Assembly: GCF_030812195.1 (NCBI RefSeq)
Contig: NZ_JAUSSF010000003.1
Span: 186,001-250,000, forward strand
DNA from: Chryseobacterium lathyri
GTDB lineage: Bacteria; Bacteroidota; Bacteroidia; Flavobacteriales; Weeksellaceae
Length of the DNA stretch: 64,000 bases
Direction: 5' to 3'
In this document: in pieces, positions 26,295 to 35,161 of the stretch
Layout: every line of letters starts with the position of its first letter
How positions within the stretch are numbered: position 1 is the first letter of the stretch
Notes under the pieces: model-generated
What the model saw: only the letters and a program-made list of their open reading frames with translations
Told to the model about the DNA's origin: nothing
Databases searched by the model: none
Program-made: the position numbers and the translations under genes

Positions 26295-28899
26295 GACTGA
26301 AAAAATATTTTCTATCATTCTTTTTTTTGTATTTTCATTTTCATTTTCACAGGAAATTCTAATAAAAGGAAAAGTAACAGATAATCAAAACAGGGGTATT
26401 GAAAGTGCTTCTGTTTTAATATTGGATAATAATGATGAAACAATTGCTTATTCTTTTTCTGATGAAAAGGGGTATTATAATTTAAACTTTGATAAAAAGG
26501 GAGTTAATGGTATGGTAACATTAAAAATATCCAGTTTAGACCATGCACCAAAAGAAATTAAAATTAACCCAGAATCTGTAATATTAAAAGATGTTGTCCT
26601 CGAAGACAAAATTGAAACGATAAAAGAAGTAATACTTGAAGGGAAAAAAGTAAAAATAAATCAAGACACTACATCTATAAAGGTAGCAAGTTTTGGAAAT
26701 AAGACAGAACAGACAGTAGAAGATATTTTAAAAAAACTGCCGGGCATTGAAGTTTTAAATGATGGTTCTATTAAAGCTCACGGAAAAAAGATTGAAAAAC
26801 TTCTTGTTGAAGGAGAAGACCTTTTGGATAAAAACTACAAATTATTATCTAAGAATCTTGATTCTAAAACCTTAGATGAAGTCCAAATTATAGATAATTT
26901 TGAAGACAACCCAATTTTAAAAAAATTAAACAACTCAGACAAAGTTGCTATTAATCTGAAATTAAAAAAAGGACTTAAAAACGTTTGGTTTGGAAATATC
27001 ACCCTAGGAAGTGGTGTATTATCTGAAAACCGATGGAAAGAAAGCTTAAATTTAGGGCTATTAAAAAAGAAAATTAAACTATTCTATTTTGGAGATTATA
27101 ATAATCTTGGGGAGAAAGCAACAGATTTAATAACAAGTAATGTATTGGAAAACAGTCAATTTGGAAATGACCGTTTTGAATATAAAACAAAACCTTTATA
27201 CGGTATTGCCAATAATGAATCTCAGTTTTTTGCTAAAACGCAAAGTATTTTCAATAGTGCTTTTTTAAATTCATTAAGTTTTACAAGCAAATTTAAAGAG
27301 AATTTATCTTTACGAGGTGTTGTCTATCTGACTTATGATAAACAAAAACAAAATTCCTCTTCCGAAACAATATTTAATATTGGAAATAATCCTATTTCAT
27401 ATACAGAAAATAATTTTTATAAAAATGGAAAAACATTAGCATCAGCAGAACTCGAATTAAAATACTATCCCAACGATAAAAACTATATAACCAATCTTTT
27501 TATTTTTAAAGACAATCCCAATAAAACGAGTAACGACTTAATTTTTAATTCTGATAATATTAATCAATCCTCAAAATCAAAAAATTCTACTTTTTATAAC
27601 CATTTTAATCATACTTACGAGCTATCATCTAATAAAGTACTTAATAATTATTTTTATTTTGGAAGTGATAGAGTAAATGAAAAGACAAATATATTTTCAC
27701 CATTATTAAACTCTTTTTTAGATTTAAACTCCGATAGCAACTTATTACAAACTGCAAGTAATAATATTTTGTATTCAGGAATTAAAACTAAATTAATTAC
27801 TAAACTAAAAAGACTTGACATAACAAACAGTTTACAAGCCGAATACAATAGTGAATTGTTTAAGAATAAATTATTATCTACTGATTACAGTAATCATGTT
27901 AAACTTAATCAATTCAAAATAATTTCTGACAATTCAATTCGATTTAATTTTTCAAAAATATTTGATATAACAGGAAATATTAGCTTCCAAAACATCAATT
28001 ATAATTACAACTACATTCACAAAAACATTTTCTTGATAAATCCTTCCATCTATTTAAATATCAAAAAAACAAAGTTAGGCAGTTTTACTTTGTCTTATTC
28101 CGAAAACAGTACCTTGCCTGAAATTAATCAGTTAACAGATGATTACCAGCTAACCGATTACCGTTCTTTTTCGAGAGGAACAAACTATCAGACCCCATTA
28201 AAAAACAGTATTGCCTCTTTTGCTTATTACATATATATTGACGACAAACGATTTTCAATCAATACTACCCTATTTTATTTAAAATCTAAATCAATACTCA
28301 ATACTGAAAGTATAATAACAAATGATTTCAGTTTCAACTCATTTCAACAGACTTTTGGGGGTGAAAGCTATAACTTCAATTTCAGCTTTACTAATTACAT
28401 TCGTAAGCTAAATATTTCATCAAGAATTGAAACTAACAACATTTGGAATTCCAATCCTATAAATGTTAATTCTAATAATTTCTCAATGTCTAAAGGTTAT
28501 GCAAACAAGATAAAATATTCAGCTACGACGTATTTTAAAATTCCTGTGAACTTTGACTTCGGATTTTCATATAACTATAATCAAACTATTTTTAATGACA
28601 TAAAAAGCACAAATATTACAAAAGATTTATTTTTAAATGTCAATTATAAAATATCAAAAACATTATTAGCAGAATCTAATAATTCATTATATTTTATTTT
28701 CTCTCAAAAATATTCTTTTAACAATTTAGTTCTAAGCTACAACCCTATTGATAGTAAATTTTCTTATCGTATAATATTCAATAATATTTTAAATGAAAAA
28801 GAATATGTCTATACAACTTTAAATAATTATACTAATTTTACATCAAGAATTCAATTAGTTCCGAGATATTTATTAGCTTCTGTAAAATATCGTTTCTAA
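26287..28899 (+). CDS. TonB-dependent-receptor-like outer-membrane barrel protein
   Basis: A protein of about 870 residues with a signal peptide (SIILFFVFSFSFSQ), a carboxypeptidase-regulatory-like domain (about 25-110: KGKVTDNQNRGIESASVLI), a reduced plug-like segment (TVEDILKKLPGIEVLNDGS), and a long barrel rich in Asn/Ser/Tyr strands ending in VKYRF. A start at GTG 26287 is preferred to TTG 26278 because it removes an odd leader; both overlap the GLPGLI stop at 26294, so translation is coupled. The plug lacks the classical TonB-box region I could identify. It may export or take up the Cys-rich peptides, or make the producer tolerant to them; only gene order supports this. Confidence 0.88.
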   Translation: MSKTEKIFSIILFFVFSFSFSQEILIKGKVTDNQNRGIESASVLILDNNDETIAYSFSDEKGYYNLNFDKKGVNGMVTLKISSLDHAPKEIKINPESVILKDVVLEDKIETIKEVILEGKKVKINQDTTSIKVASFGNKTEQTVEDILKKLPGIEVLNDGSIKAHGKKIEKLLVEGEDLLDKNYKLLSKNLDSKTLDEVQIIDNFEDNPILKKLNNSDKVAINLKLKKGLKNVWFGNITLGSGVLSENRWKESLNLGLLKKKIKLFYFGDYNNLGEKATDLITSNVLENSQFGNDRFEYKTKPLYGIANNESQFFAKTQSIFNSAFLNSLSFTSKFKENLSLRGVVYLTYDKQKQNSSSETIFNIGNNPISYTENNFYKNGKTLASAELELKYYPNDKNYITNLFIFKDNPNKTSNDLIFNSDNINQSSKSKNSTFYNHFNHTYELSSNKVLNNYFYFGSDRVNEKTNIFSPLLNSFLDLNSDSNLLQTASNNILYSGIKTKLITKLKRLDITNSLQAEYNSELFKNKLLSTDYSNHVKLNQFKIISDNSIRFNFSKIFDITGNISFQNINYNYNYIHKNIFLINPSIYLNIKKTKLGSFTLSYSENSTLPEINQLTDDYQLTDYRSFSRGTNYQTPLKNSIASFAYYIYIDDKRFSINTTLFYLKSKSILNTESIITNDFSFNSFQQTFGGESYNFNFSFTNYIRKLNISSRIETNNIWNSNPINVNSNNFSMSKGYANKIKYSATTYFKIPVNFDFGFSYNYNQTIFNDIKSTNITKDLFLNVNYKISKTLLAESNNSLYFIFSQKYSFNNLVLSYNPIDSKFSYRIIFNNILNEKEYVYTTLNNYTNFTSRIQLVPRYLLASVKYRF

Positions 28900-29061
28900 T
28901 CATTCATAAATTAAAGAATAAAGCATGAATTACACTCTTGCTTTTTCATTCTTGATAGGTTTTCATTATATACATTGTTAAATTGTAGTCCGTACAACGG
29001 AGGATTAAATTACTTGATAAAGCGGTTTTATTAAACCCTAAAAAACATTTAGGCTTTAGGG

Positions 29062-29512
29062 GTGGATAAAATTAGAGAAGCTTAAAGATTATAAAGGGGC
29101 AATCATTGATTTAGAGTGGCTGAATACCTTAACCCAAAATATTGTAGATGAAGTGCAAGGAGAAAATATTAACTACCTTCTTGCAATATCATATCAGGGA
29201 TTAGGTAATTATAAATCTAAAGATTATTATGAAAAGTTCTTTGAAACTACGGATAGTGCGACTTCATATTTAAAATCTATAATTTATGTAAATTATGGCA
29301 CATTGTTGGAAAAACTAAACTTTAACCAAGAAGCTTTAAAACAGTATAACATACCACTAAAGGGTCATTTTATTTCAGAAGCTTATTTTCACATGGGAGA
29401 AGTATATGAAAAATTAGGAAGAAAAGATTCAGCAATTTTTTACTACAAAGAAGCACTTAAACAATATGACAAAGGATCCAAACTGAAAGACGCTCTTCAA
29501 CTTATCATTTAA
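29062..29512 (+). pseudogene. 5'-truncated TPR protein
   Basis: The frame is open from a TAG at about 29059 to the stop at 29512 and reads as TPR helices throughout (LKDYKGAIIDLEWLNT, YLLAISYQGLGNYKSKDYYEK, FHMGEVYEKLGRKDSAIFYY). It lacks an ATG in the first 30 codons; only GTG at 29153 could serve. A TPR chain that begins mid-domain with no signal peptide indicates loss of the 5' part. It may be the remainder of a regulator of the TPR/AraC type or of a TPR chaperone. Confidence 0.5.
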
Positions 29513-29639
29513 GAAAGAAAAATAGATAGCAAATCAATGTTTTGATAGTATTTAATTTTAATCAAAATTAGTATATAGAAACTTGTTCATAAATCAAAAA
29601 GTTATTACATTTGTATCATACGATTTGAGAAATAATTGT

Positions 29640-29744
29640 TAAAATTTCCTCGGTGGAATATTAGGTTACCTTTTAAAATTAAATTCTTTAAATCCTTTAT
29701 TAGAAGGGTATAAGAAAGAAAACATATATTCCTGGAGAAACCAC
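29640..29744 (+). other. Candidate att site: copy of tRNA-Phe 3' end with element-like flank
   Basis: ATTCCTGGAGAAACCAC at 29728-29744 equals the tRNA-Phe 3' region at 30916-30932. The preceding 85 bp (including GGTGGAATATTAGGTTACC from 29652) resemble the DNA before the third copy at 57784-57800. An isolated tRNA 3' end plus conserved flank is the usual look of an attR left by a tRNA-targeting integrase. A terminator follows at once, as after a real tRNA gene. Confidence 0.6.
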
Positions 29745-29748
29745 TTTA

Positions 29749-29778
29749 AAACCTCTAATTTATTTTAGAGGTTTTTTT
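29749..29778 (+). terminator. Intrinsic terminator behind the left tRNA-Phe 3'-end copy
   Basis: A 10-bp perfect stem (AAACCTCTAA 29749-29758, TTAGAGGTTT 29765-29774) with a run of seven T. It sits 4 bp after the att-like core, where a terminator for tRNA-Phe would lie. Confidence 0.85.
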
Positions 29779-29831
29779 GTTTTTTTATGTGGTAGACTTT
29801 CATTTAAAAATACTTCAATACAAATAAGACT

Positions 29832-30401
29832 TTATAATTCTTTTAATAATTTTTCTGAATCCCAGACAGAAGCAAATTCATCATTTAAATTAGCAAGGGC
29901 TGTCAAATGGATCAGTTCAGCATCATATTTTTCACCATTTATCCCTACCCTGTCAAATGCTGCTGTTGCATCTGAAATCACATACGTTTCAAACCCAAAG
30001 TTTCCAGCCATTCTTGCTGTCGTTGAAACACAGTGATTAGTGGTTATTCCTACAATCACTAAGGTGTTTATATTCTGCTCTTGCAGTTTTTCTTTTAAAT
30101 CTGTTCCGATAAAAGCACTGTTTACATTCTTTGTAATAACAGATTCATTAGGTAGGGGCAGAACATGATCATTAAATTGAAAACCCGGATTCGACTCATG
30201 CAATTTAGACTTCAGATTCGCAGAACTGTGCCTGATATGAAAAACAGATAGCCCTAAGTCTCTCCACTTTTCCAGCAATATTCCACTGATCTTTTCTGCA
30301 TTTATATTATTCCTGTTACCACCCCAATACTCTTCATCCAAAAATCCTTTTTGAATATCAATCAAAAGCAGGGCTGGTCTTCTATCTCTTAATTTTATCA
30401 T
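29832..30401 (-). CDS. Isochorismatase-like cysteine hydrolase
   Basis: A 189-residue cytoplasmic enzyme of the isochorismatase-like superfamily (isochorismatases, nicotinamidases, amidases). The triad is visible: Asp in LLIDIQKGFLD (about 14-17), Lys in the central part (FIGTDLKEKLQ, about 100-110), and the nucleophile Cys in GITTNHCVSTTARMAG (about 125). The cis-peptide region before TTNHC is typical. Length is usual. It stands alone between the left att-like copy and tRNA-Phe. The substrate is not determined; the sequence lacks the N-terminal extension of EntB-type isochorismatases. Confidence 0.88.
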   Translation of the reverse strand: MIKLRDRRPALLLIDIQKGFLDEEYWGGNRNNINAEKISGILLEKWRDLGLSVFHIRHSSANLKSKLHESNPGFQFNDHVLPLPNESVITKNVNSAFIGTDLKEKLQEQNINTLVIVGITTNHCVSTTARMAGNFGFETYVISDATAAFDRVGINGEKYDAELIHLTALANLNDEFASVWDSEKLLKEL

Positions 30402-30858
30402 TTATAAATTATTTTGCAAATTTTTTATAGTTAAATTTTAAGTTTTCTACTTTACCTGTCAATCTTTTATTTTGTAAATATATATGATAAATACCCAATC
30501 TACAAATACCCAATCAATTGTGCGGAACGAACAAAATGTAATTATGGGTATTAAAGAATTATCACCAATCATCAAATAAAAAAAGTCTGGAACTTAGCTG
30601 TCAGAAATATATGCCAAAACCCTGATCAACGGTCGATGAATTCTTTCGATCTGCTACTGTCTAAAAACAGGAAAACTGAGATTCCCACTCAAGAGCAAAA
30701 AATAAAGAGATGTTTATAAAAGGACTGCATTGATTTGTAAGCAAATACATATCAGGAAAAATACACTTCCAAAATACTTTTAAAATTTAACTATAAAAAA
30801 CTTGCACAATATTACAAATAGTTCTATTTTTGCACCCACGTTAAACAACGAAACAATA
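30402..30858. other. Intergenic stretch before tRNA-Phe
   Basis: No convincing gene. The left part must hold the promoter of the isochorismatase-like gene; the right part (about 30780-30858) carries the tRNA promoter. A TATTTTTG element is present at 30825-30832, 26 bp before the tRNA, which fits a Bacteroidota -7 element. Confidence 0.4.
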
Positions 30859-30931
30859 GGTTTCTTAGCTCAGTTGGTAGAGCAATGGATTGAAAATCCA
30901 TGTGTCCCTGGTTCGATTCCTGGAGAAACCA
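30859..30931 (+). tRNA. tRNA-Phe (anticodon GAA)
   Basis: A 73-nt cloverleaf. The acceptor arm GGTTTCT (30859-30865) pairs with AGAAACC (30924-30930), discriminator A at 30931. D arm with AGCTCAGTTGGTAGAGC, anticodon loop TTGAAAA with GAA at 30892-30894, and T arm CCCTGGTTCGATTCCTGG (about 30906-30923). CCA is not encoded in full; the sequence continues CAAG. An intrinsic terminator follows at 30957. Copies of its 3' end at 29728 and 57784 suggest that it is an integration target. Confidence 0.97.
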
Positions 30932-30956
30932 CAAGAAATGAGACAATTTCTAACAA

Positions 30957-30992
30957 AACCCTCAAATCATGCAATTTGAGGGTTATTTTTTT
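30957..30992 (+). terminator. Intrinsic terminator after tRNA-Phe
   Basis: An 11-bp perfect stem (AACCCTCAAAT 30957-30967, ATTTGAGGGTT 30974-30984) with a 6-nt loop and a long T tract. Confidence 0.88.
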
Positions 30993-31040
30993 GATCATAT
31001 ATCAAAATAGGACAAATTCTCTCAAATTGAAGGTGACCTT

Positions 31041-31079
31041 TTCGGTTACCTGAGCATATTAATTTTTTAGGTAACCGAA
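31041..31079. repeat. Inverted repeat TTCGGTTACCT downstream of tRNA-Phe
   Basis: TTCGGTTACCT (31041-31051) is repeated as AGGTAACCGAA at 31069-31079, 17 bp apart. GGTTACCT also occurs in front of both other att-like copies (29664-29671 and 57719-57726). The motif is therefore tied to the tRNA-Phe sites and may be an integrase or excisionase arm site. Confidence 0.5.
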
Positions 31080-31218
31080 TTTCTCCAAAAGTCCCGCTAT
31101 CAAAGTAACGCCTCAATGCTTCTACGCTAAAATTTTGATCTTTTGTATAAAGCCAAGATAGCTTTTGCCATATAGCAATTGTAAATCTATCCGTACATTT
31201 ATTTTACAAATATATAAA

Positions 31219-31256
31219 AATAATTATTCGATACAAATTTGTATCGAATAATTATT
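31219..31256. promoter_or_regulatory. Perfect 38-bp palindrome upstream of XRE regulator, with leftward promoter
   Basis: Two 19-bp arms without a mismatch or spacer; the centre reads CGATACAAATTTGTATCG. On the minus strand TTTG at 31234-31237 and TATATTTG at 31207-31214 are 19 bp apart, which is the classical Bacteroidota promoter spacing, so the palindrome covers the -33 element of a leftward promoter. The XRE gene starts 23 bp to the right. Repression of both directions by the XRE protein is likely. Confidence 0.7.
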
Positions 31257-31279
31257 GAAAATATTCGAATTTTTACTAG

Positions 31280-31645
31280 ATGCAAGAATATAGTAACGAG
31301 CAACTTGATGCTTTAGCTTTACAGATTGGTTGTATGCTGAGAGTAGAAAGGTTAAGAAAAAAAATTTCTCAGGAAGATTTGGGTTTATTAATAGGTTCAA
31401 ATAAAACTACTATTGGCAGACTAGAAAGATATGAGAGTTCTACAACTTGGAAAATTTTATTCAAAGTTTGTCAATCATTAAAAATCGATTTTAAGTCTCT
31501 ATTTGTATTGAAACCTTTGGACTTTATTTTATCAATAATCAAAGAAGCTTACAGTCTGGAAGAGAAGCTAACTGCTGAAAAAGAACAGTACTATGTAAAT
31601 TTAGAAATTGAAGCAAAGGAAAGATTTAAAAGAATTAAACAGTAA
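31280..31645 (+). CDS. XRE family helix-turn-helix regulator
   Basis: A 121-residue transcription regulator. The Cro/CI helix-turn-helix is at about 15-70: ALQIGCMLRVERLRKKISQEDLGLLIGSNKTTIGRLERYESSTTW, given here in pieces as RLRKKISQEDLGLLIGSN and TTIGRLERYE. A short helical tail (LEEKLTAEKEQYYVNLEIEA) may mediate dimerisation. It is the first gene right of tRNA-Phe, in the 26.9-kb segment ending at 57800, and stands directly behind the 38-bp palindrome. It could control the island. The promoter DNA around 31199-31226 resembles that in front of the HTH gene at 16811. Confidence 0.9.
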   Translation: MQEYSNEQLDALALQIGCMLRVERLRKKISQEDLGLLIGSNKTTIGRLERYESSTTWKILFKVCQSLKIDFKSLFVLKPLDFILSIIKEAYSLEEKLTAEKEQYYVNLEIEAKERFKRIKQ

Positions 31646-32019
31646 AATAGACTTATAAAAAAAATTATTATCTTTCTTTCCTCCCAAGCGGTCAACTTTT
31701 ACAGAAAAGGGCTTTTTTTATTTCTTACTGTACAAAATATACACCCTTATATATCATTGTAATAAAGGCCATTTCAGAGGTTATTAAAGACCTTTATAAG
31801 ATTAAGGGAAAAGATGCTATTAGAGGAAAATTATGAATATTATAATGGGGCACATTCGTAAAATATCTCACAAATTATTTTAAGAATGTGCCTTTGAAAA
31901 TTGACAGCTTTCTTTACGAAATTCTAACCGGATAGCTTCACGAGCATTACATATCCTCGGGTGCAATGTTTTTGATTTTAAACCCTTTATTATAATACTG
32001 AGGTTATCGAATTATCCTA
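31646..32019. other. Intergenic stretch between XRE gene and toxin-island operon end
   Basis: Convergent genes end at both sides. A hairpin (GGCACATTC 31849-31857 with GAATGTGCC 31884-31892) lies in the middle. On the minus strand 31895-31985 reads without a stop (CNAREAIRLEFRKESCQF) but has no start, so it may be a gene fragment. No recognised gene. Confidence 0.35.
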
Positions 32020-33777
32020 TTAAAAACTATAATTATATCCCACAGTACAGGTCATTTCATTTAAGTTAGGATTTTCAACCGCCTGGTCTGTATTTCTGAA
32101 CATCTGGATAAAAGCAAGATCAAAGCTATGTTTCTTCCACGGCATATAGTTTGCCCCCAGCCTGAAATTCATGACATTGATATTTGCCGTTGAACTTCCT
32201 GAATGGTTATAGGATGCTCCAATACTCGTTTTCAATTTATCTTCTTTAAGAAAAGCCTTTGTAACTGTTAATGCCGGCCCCCAGATGTTTGATTTTTGGG
32301 AAGCGGCATACATGTGGGTAAAATTAACCGATGTAGCAATATTCATTTTCCTTTCCGGGAATCCGAGCGTATAATTGACATTGGCGTTATGAAATCTTGA
32401 TAAGCCGCCTTTTCTTACTATACCGTTTTCCCTGTTGACCATCTCGTTTAGGGAATAGTTGATATTGATATTCTGTACTTTTTCCTTACTGCTGGAAATA
32501 ATATAATTAACATTAATATTAGTATTCTGTGAGATCTGCTTATAATCTATCGAATCTTTTGGCTGTTGAATGAGTAAGGGATTATTATTAATGGTATTGA
32601 ACTGGTTAAGCTGTTTATTCGTAAACATGGTAAAATTAGAGTAGCTTGCAGTAACCATCAATTTATCTGATGCTTTCAGGTTTGCATTCACAGCCCCTAC
32701 CCAACGGCTTGTCTGTTTAAATTTTTGGTTATCGAGATTATCTCTTTGTCTGCCAATATTAGCAGAAAGGGCTAATCTGTCCTTCAATAAAGTGAAAGAT
32801 GAGTTCAATGTAATATTTTCCAGATCATTATTGAAATAATAAGCTCCAAGCGTTTTGTACCCCGGATCTATTCTTTCATATTTTACGCCTACCATCCCTT
32901 TTTTAAGCTTCAAATTGACTCCGCCATTATATGCAGAATAGTTCTCCATAGACGAATTAGGGGAAAGAAACCTGGCTGCCAATCCTTTTTTTTCTGCACC
33001 GCTTGAAGTGGCCCTCAGATCATTAACCAAGGCGGTATTGGCATATTCTCCAAAGACTTCAAGATTTTTATCGATCATAAAGCTTCCTGTCATGGATAGT
33101 ACCAGATTCTCCTGTGGCAACACTCCCTTTACATCCGGAGCTGCTGACAGCGAACCCACATCATCTTTTGCATAAAATCCGATCAGCCCCACTTTATATC
33201 TTTCTTGCTCCCATTTCAAATGAGCACCATATCCCATTCTTTTGTATGCAGGAATCGTATTGGGATTACCATCATCCTCAATAGCTTTATTAAGCCTTCC
33301 TGTCATCAAAGCAACTTTAAGAGGGATATTAGGATTCAGCTCCAAACCGGCACCGGTAAATAACAACCCATTAAATGTATAAGGAGAAAATGTCATATTC
33401 GCGTCCCCGATATAAGCCTTTATCCATTTGTATTTTGGGGCAATACTTATCCTGTTGAATTTAAAAGGGACCTGGTATCCTAGTTGACTTCCCTGATTGG
33501 TTAAACTGTAAGATATAGGCATAGACCATTTATACAACCCTAAATTTAAATTTCCATTCAGAAAATAGGTAAATGGGGCTCTTCCATTATATACATTGGA
33601 GCTGTAAAAAACAGAATTGGCAGAAACTCCGCCGCTTATTTTAAAAGGGTTCTTTTTGAGCTCTTCCATTGTTCTTTTTCCCAGATTTTCCAAATCTACT
33701 TCCTGTGCTTGATACATGGCACTGGCAGAAACAAATAGGGACAGCATGAAGCTTCTTATATAGATTTTCTTCATCAT
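32020..33777 (-). CDS. Outer-membrane beta-barrel protein of the toxin-island operon
   Basis: A 585-residue exported protein: signal peptide (SFMLSLFVSASAMYQAQ), then a long run of amphipathic beta strands ending in VGYNYSF with terminal Phe, as in outer-membrane barrels. Segments such as NVNYTLGFPERKMNIATSVNFTHMY alternate in the expected way (quoted only as position about 470). No plug or TonB box is seen. It is the last gene of the operon; its ATG overlaps the stop of the PKD protein by one base (TAATG), so translation is coupled. It might be a pore or anchor for the secreted proteins encoded upstream. The family name is not recognised. Confidence 0.82.
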   Translation of the reverse strand: MMKKIYIRSFMLSLFVSASAMYQAQEVDLENLGKRTMEELKKNPFKISGGVSANSVFYSSNVYNGRAPFTYFLNGNLNLGLYKWSMPISYSLTNQGSQLGYQVPFKFNRISIAPKYKWIKAYIGDANMTFSPYTFNGLLFTGAGLELNPNIPLKVALMTGRLNKAIEDDGNPNTIPAYKRMGYGAHLKWEQERYKVGLIGFYAKDDVGSLSAAPDVKGVLPQENLVLSMTGSFMIDKNLEVFGEYANTALVNDLRATSSGAEKKGLAARFLSPNSSMENYSAYNGGVNLKLKKGMVGVKYERIDPGYKTLGAYYFNNDLENITLNSSFTLLKDRLALSANIGRQRDNLDNQKFKQTSRWVGAVNANLKASDKLMVTASYSNFTMFTNKQLNQFNTINNNPLLIQQPKDSIDYKQISQNTNINVNYIISSSKEKVQNININYSLNEMVNRENGIVRKGGLSRFHNANVNYTLGFPERKMNIATSVNFTHMYAASQKSNIWGPALTVTKAFLKEDKLKTSIGASYNHSGSSTANINVMNFRLGANYMPWKKHSFDLAFIQMFRNTDQAVENPNLNEMTCTVGYNYSF

Positions 33778-35135
33778 TAAGGCTGCTTTTGAACTTTAAT
33801 ATCTACCAAAATATAAGAGCTTAAACCATTAGCCACAAAGCTCTTAACCTTAACAGCTCCTTTCCTTCCATCAGATGTCTGAAAAAGAATTACCCTTGGA
33901 ACCACAGAATTACTGAAAGGTGATTTTCCAGCATTGGTTTCTGTTACGGTAATGGTATTAAAATCATTTCCGGCATCCAGAGCATCAAACCCTGATGAAG
34001 AAAGCTGTGTCCCTACCAGTTCCTGTGAGTTGATTACTTTAGTATGAGTAGCATTCGGAAGAGCTAAAAATCCGGTATTCTGGACTTCATCAGGCGATAC
34101 GAACTGATTGTAAATAAAGGAGGAATTCAATCCGAAAAAAGCAAAATCTATTTTGGAACCATTGGTTGCATTTACTTCATTCTGCTTAAGCACAGTTCCC
34201 AATTCGGATGAAAAGAAAGAACCTACCGTTGAACTGGCACTGCTTATTCCCAACTGAATATTTGAAAATGATAACAGATTGGCATCCGGTAAAACGGTTA
34301 CCTGTTTCTGTAAAATCTTAGTTTCTTTATCGTTGATTGCTTTTAAAATAATCGTATATGTTCCTGCCGCCGGTAAATTAATGTCTGGGCTAACCGCTGT
34401 TGAAGTTGCAGGATTAGCGCCTACAATGGTCCATTCATACGTAAAGGCATTAGTCGACATATTATTCAAGTGTAATAATACCGGAGCCTGATAATCATTA
34501 TCAATAGGATCAACAGTCCAGTTAAAATCTATGGTCATTGCCGGCTTTATGGTAACTGTTTTCTGGGTTGAATAAGTTTCCAGTCCATTGGAAATTGTTA
34601 ATTTAATAATATGGTCGCCCGGTGTTGTAAATACCACATCCGGGTTTTGGGCATTAGAAGTTGCAGGACTTCCTCCCTCAAACTCCCAAAGGTATTGTGT
34701 AGCGCCTAAAGATTTGTCTATCATATGTAAGGTTACCGGAGAAATATCACTTCCCTGCATCTGCCATTCGAAATCTACATTCATCGCAGCATCAGCTTTT
34801 ACCTCAATTTCTTTCTCGTCTACATTTCCATCTTTATTGGAGGCTTTTAATTTTATTTTATACACTCCAGGACTGGCATATGTAATAGGTTGCGGACTTT
34901 TTTCGGTGGAACTCGTAACCGTTGCTCCTTCAAATGACCATTGATAGGTCTCCGCTCCTGTTGATTTATTGGTAATTTCCACTTTTACAGGCACGGAATA
35001 GTCATCGTTTATCACTTTTATACTAAAATCAGCCTCTACCGGAATACTTTCTTCCACTACGCACGCATTGAATGTAAATGCAAGTACAGCGATAAGAAAA
35101 AAGTATATCGTTTTTAGATTCTTGTAAAATTTCAT
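33777..35135 (-). CDS. PKD-domain lipoprotein
   Basis: A 452-residue surface or periplasmic lipoprotein. The signal ends in TFNAC (Cys about 25), then three PKD domains (about 35-110, 115-195, 200-285), each with the W-x-F/V-E-G-(A/G) and P-G-x-(Y/H)-x-I-x-L-K pattern (YQWSFEGATV, YLWEFEGGSP, YEWTIVGANP). The C-terminal 170 residues are of unknown fold. PKD domains act in protein-protein or carbohydrate contact outside the cell. It lies 26 bp downstream of the SprB-repeat gene and overlaps the barrel gene, so these three are clearly one unit. Confidence 0.88.
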   Translation of the reverse strand: MKFYKNLKTIYFFLIAVLAFTFNACVVEESIPVEADFSIKVINDDYSVPVKVEITNKSTGAETYQWSFEGATVTSSTEKSPQPITYASPGVYKIKLKASNKDGNVDEKEIEVKADAAMNVDFEWQMQGSDISPVTLHMIDKSLGATQYLWEFEGGSPATSNAQNPDVVFTTPGDHIIKLTISNGLETYSTQKTVTIKPAMTIDFNWTVDPIDNDYQAPVLLHLNNMSTNAFTYEWTIVGANPATSTAVSPDINLPAAGTYTIILKAINDKETKILQKQVTVLPDANLLSFSNIQLGISSASSTVGSFFSSELGTVLKQNEVNATNGSKIDFAFFGLNSSFIYNQFVSPDEVQNTGFLALPNATHTKVINSQELVGTQLSSSGFDALDAGNDFNTITVTETNAGKSPFSNSVVPRVILFQTSDGRKGAVKVKSFVANGLSSYILVDIKVQKQP

Positions 35136-35161
35136 CTGTTAATTTTAATTTGTCATGGTTA

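Noticed and set aside
17308..28899. Thiopeptide cluster
   Set aside because: The thiopeptide-type domain name belongs to the shared LanB C-terminal family; no cyclodehydratase or pyridine synthase is present and the precursor has a single Cys.
30802..31053. 83-codon reading frame across tRNA-Phe
   Set aside because: It overlaps the complete tRNA gene and its terminator and has no protein-like character.
31895..31985. Gene on the minus strand (CNAREAIRLEFRKES)
   Set aside because: No start codon and under 35 codons; at most a remnant.
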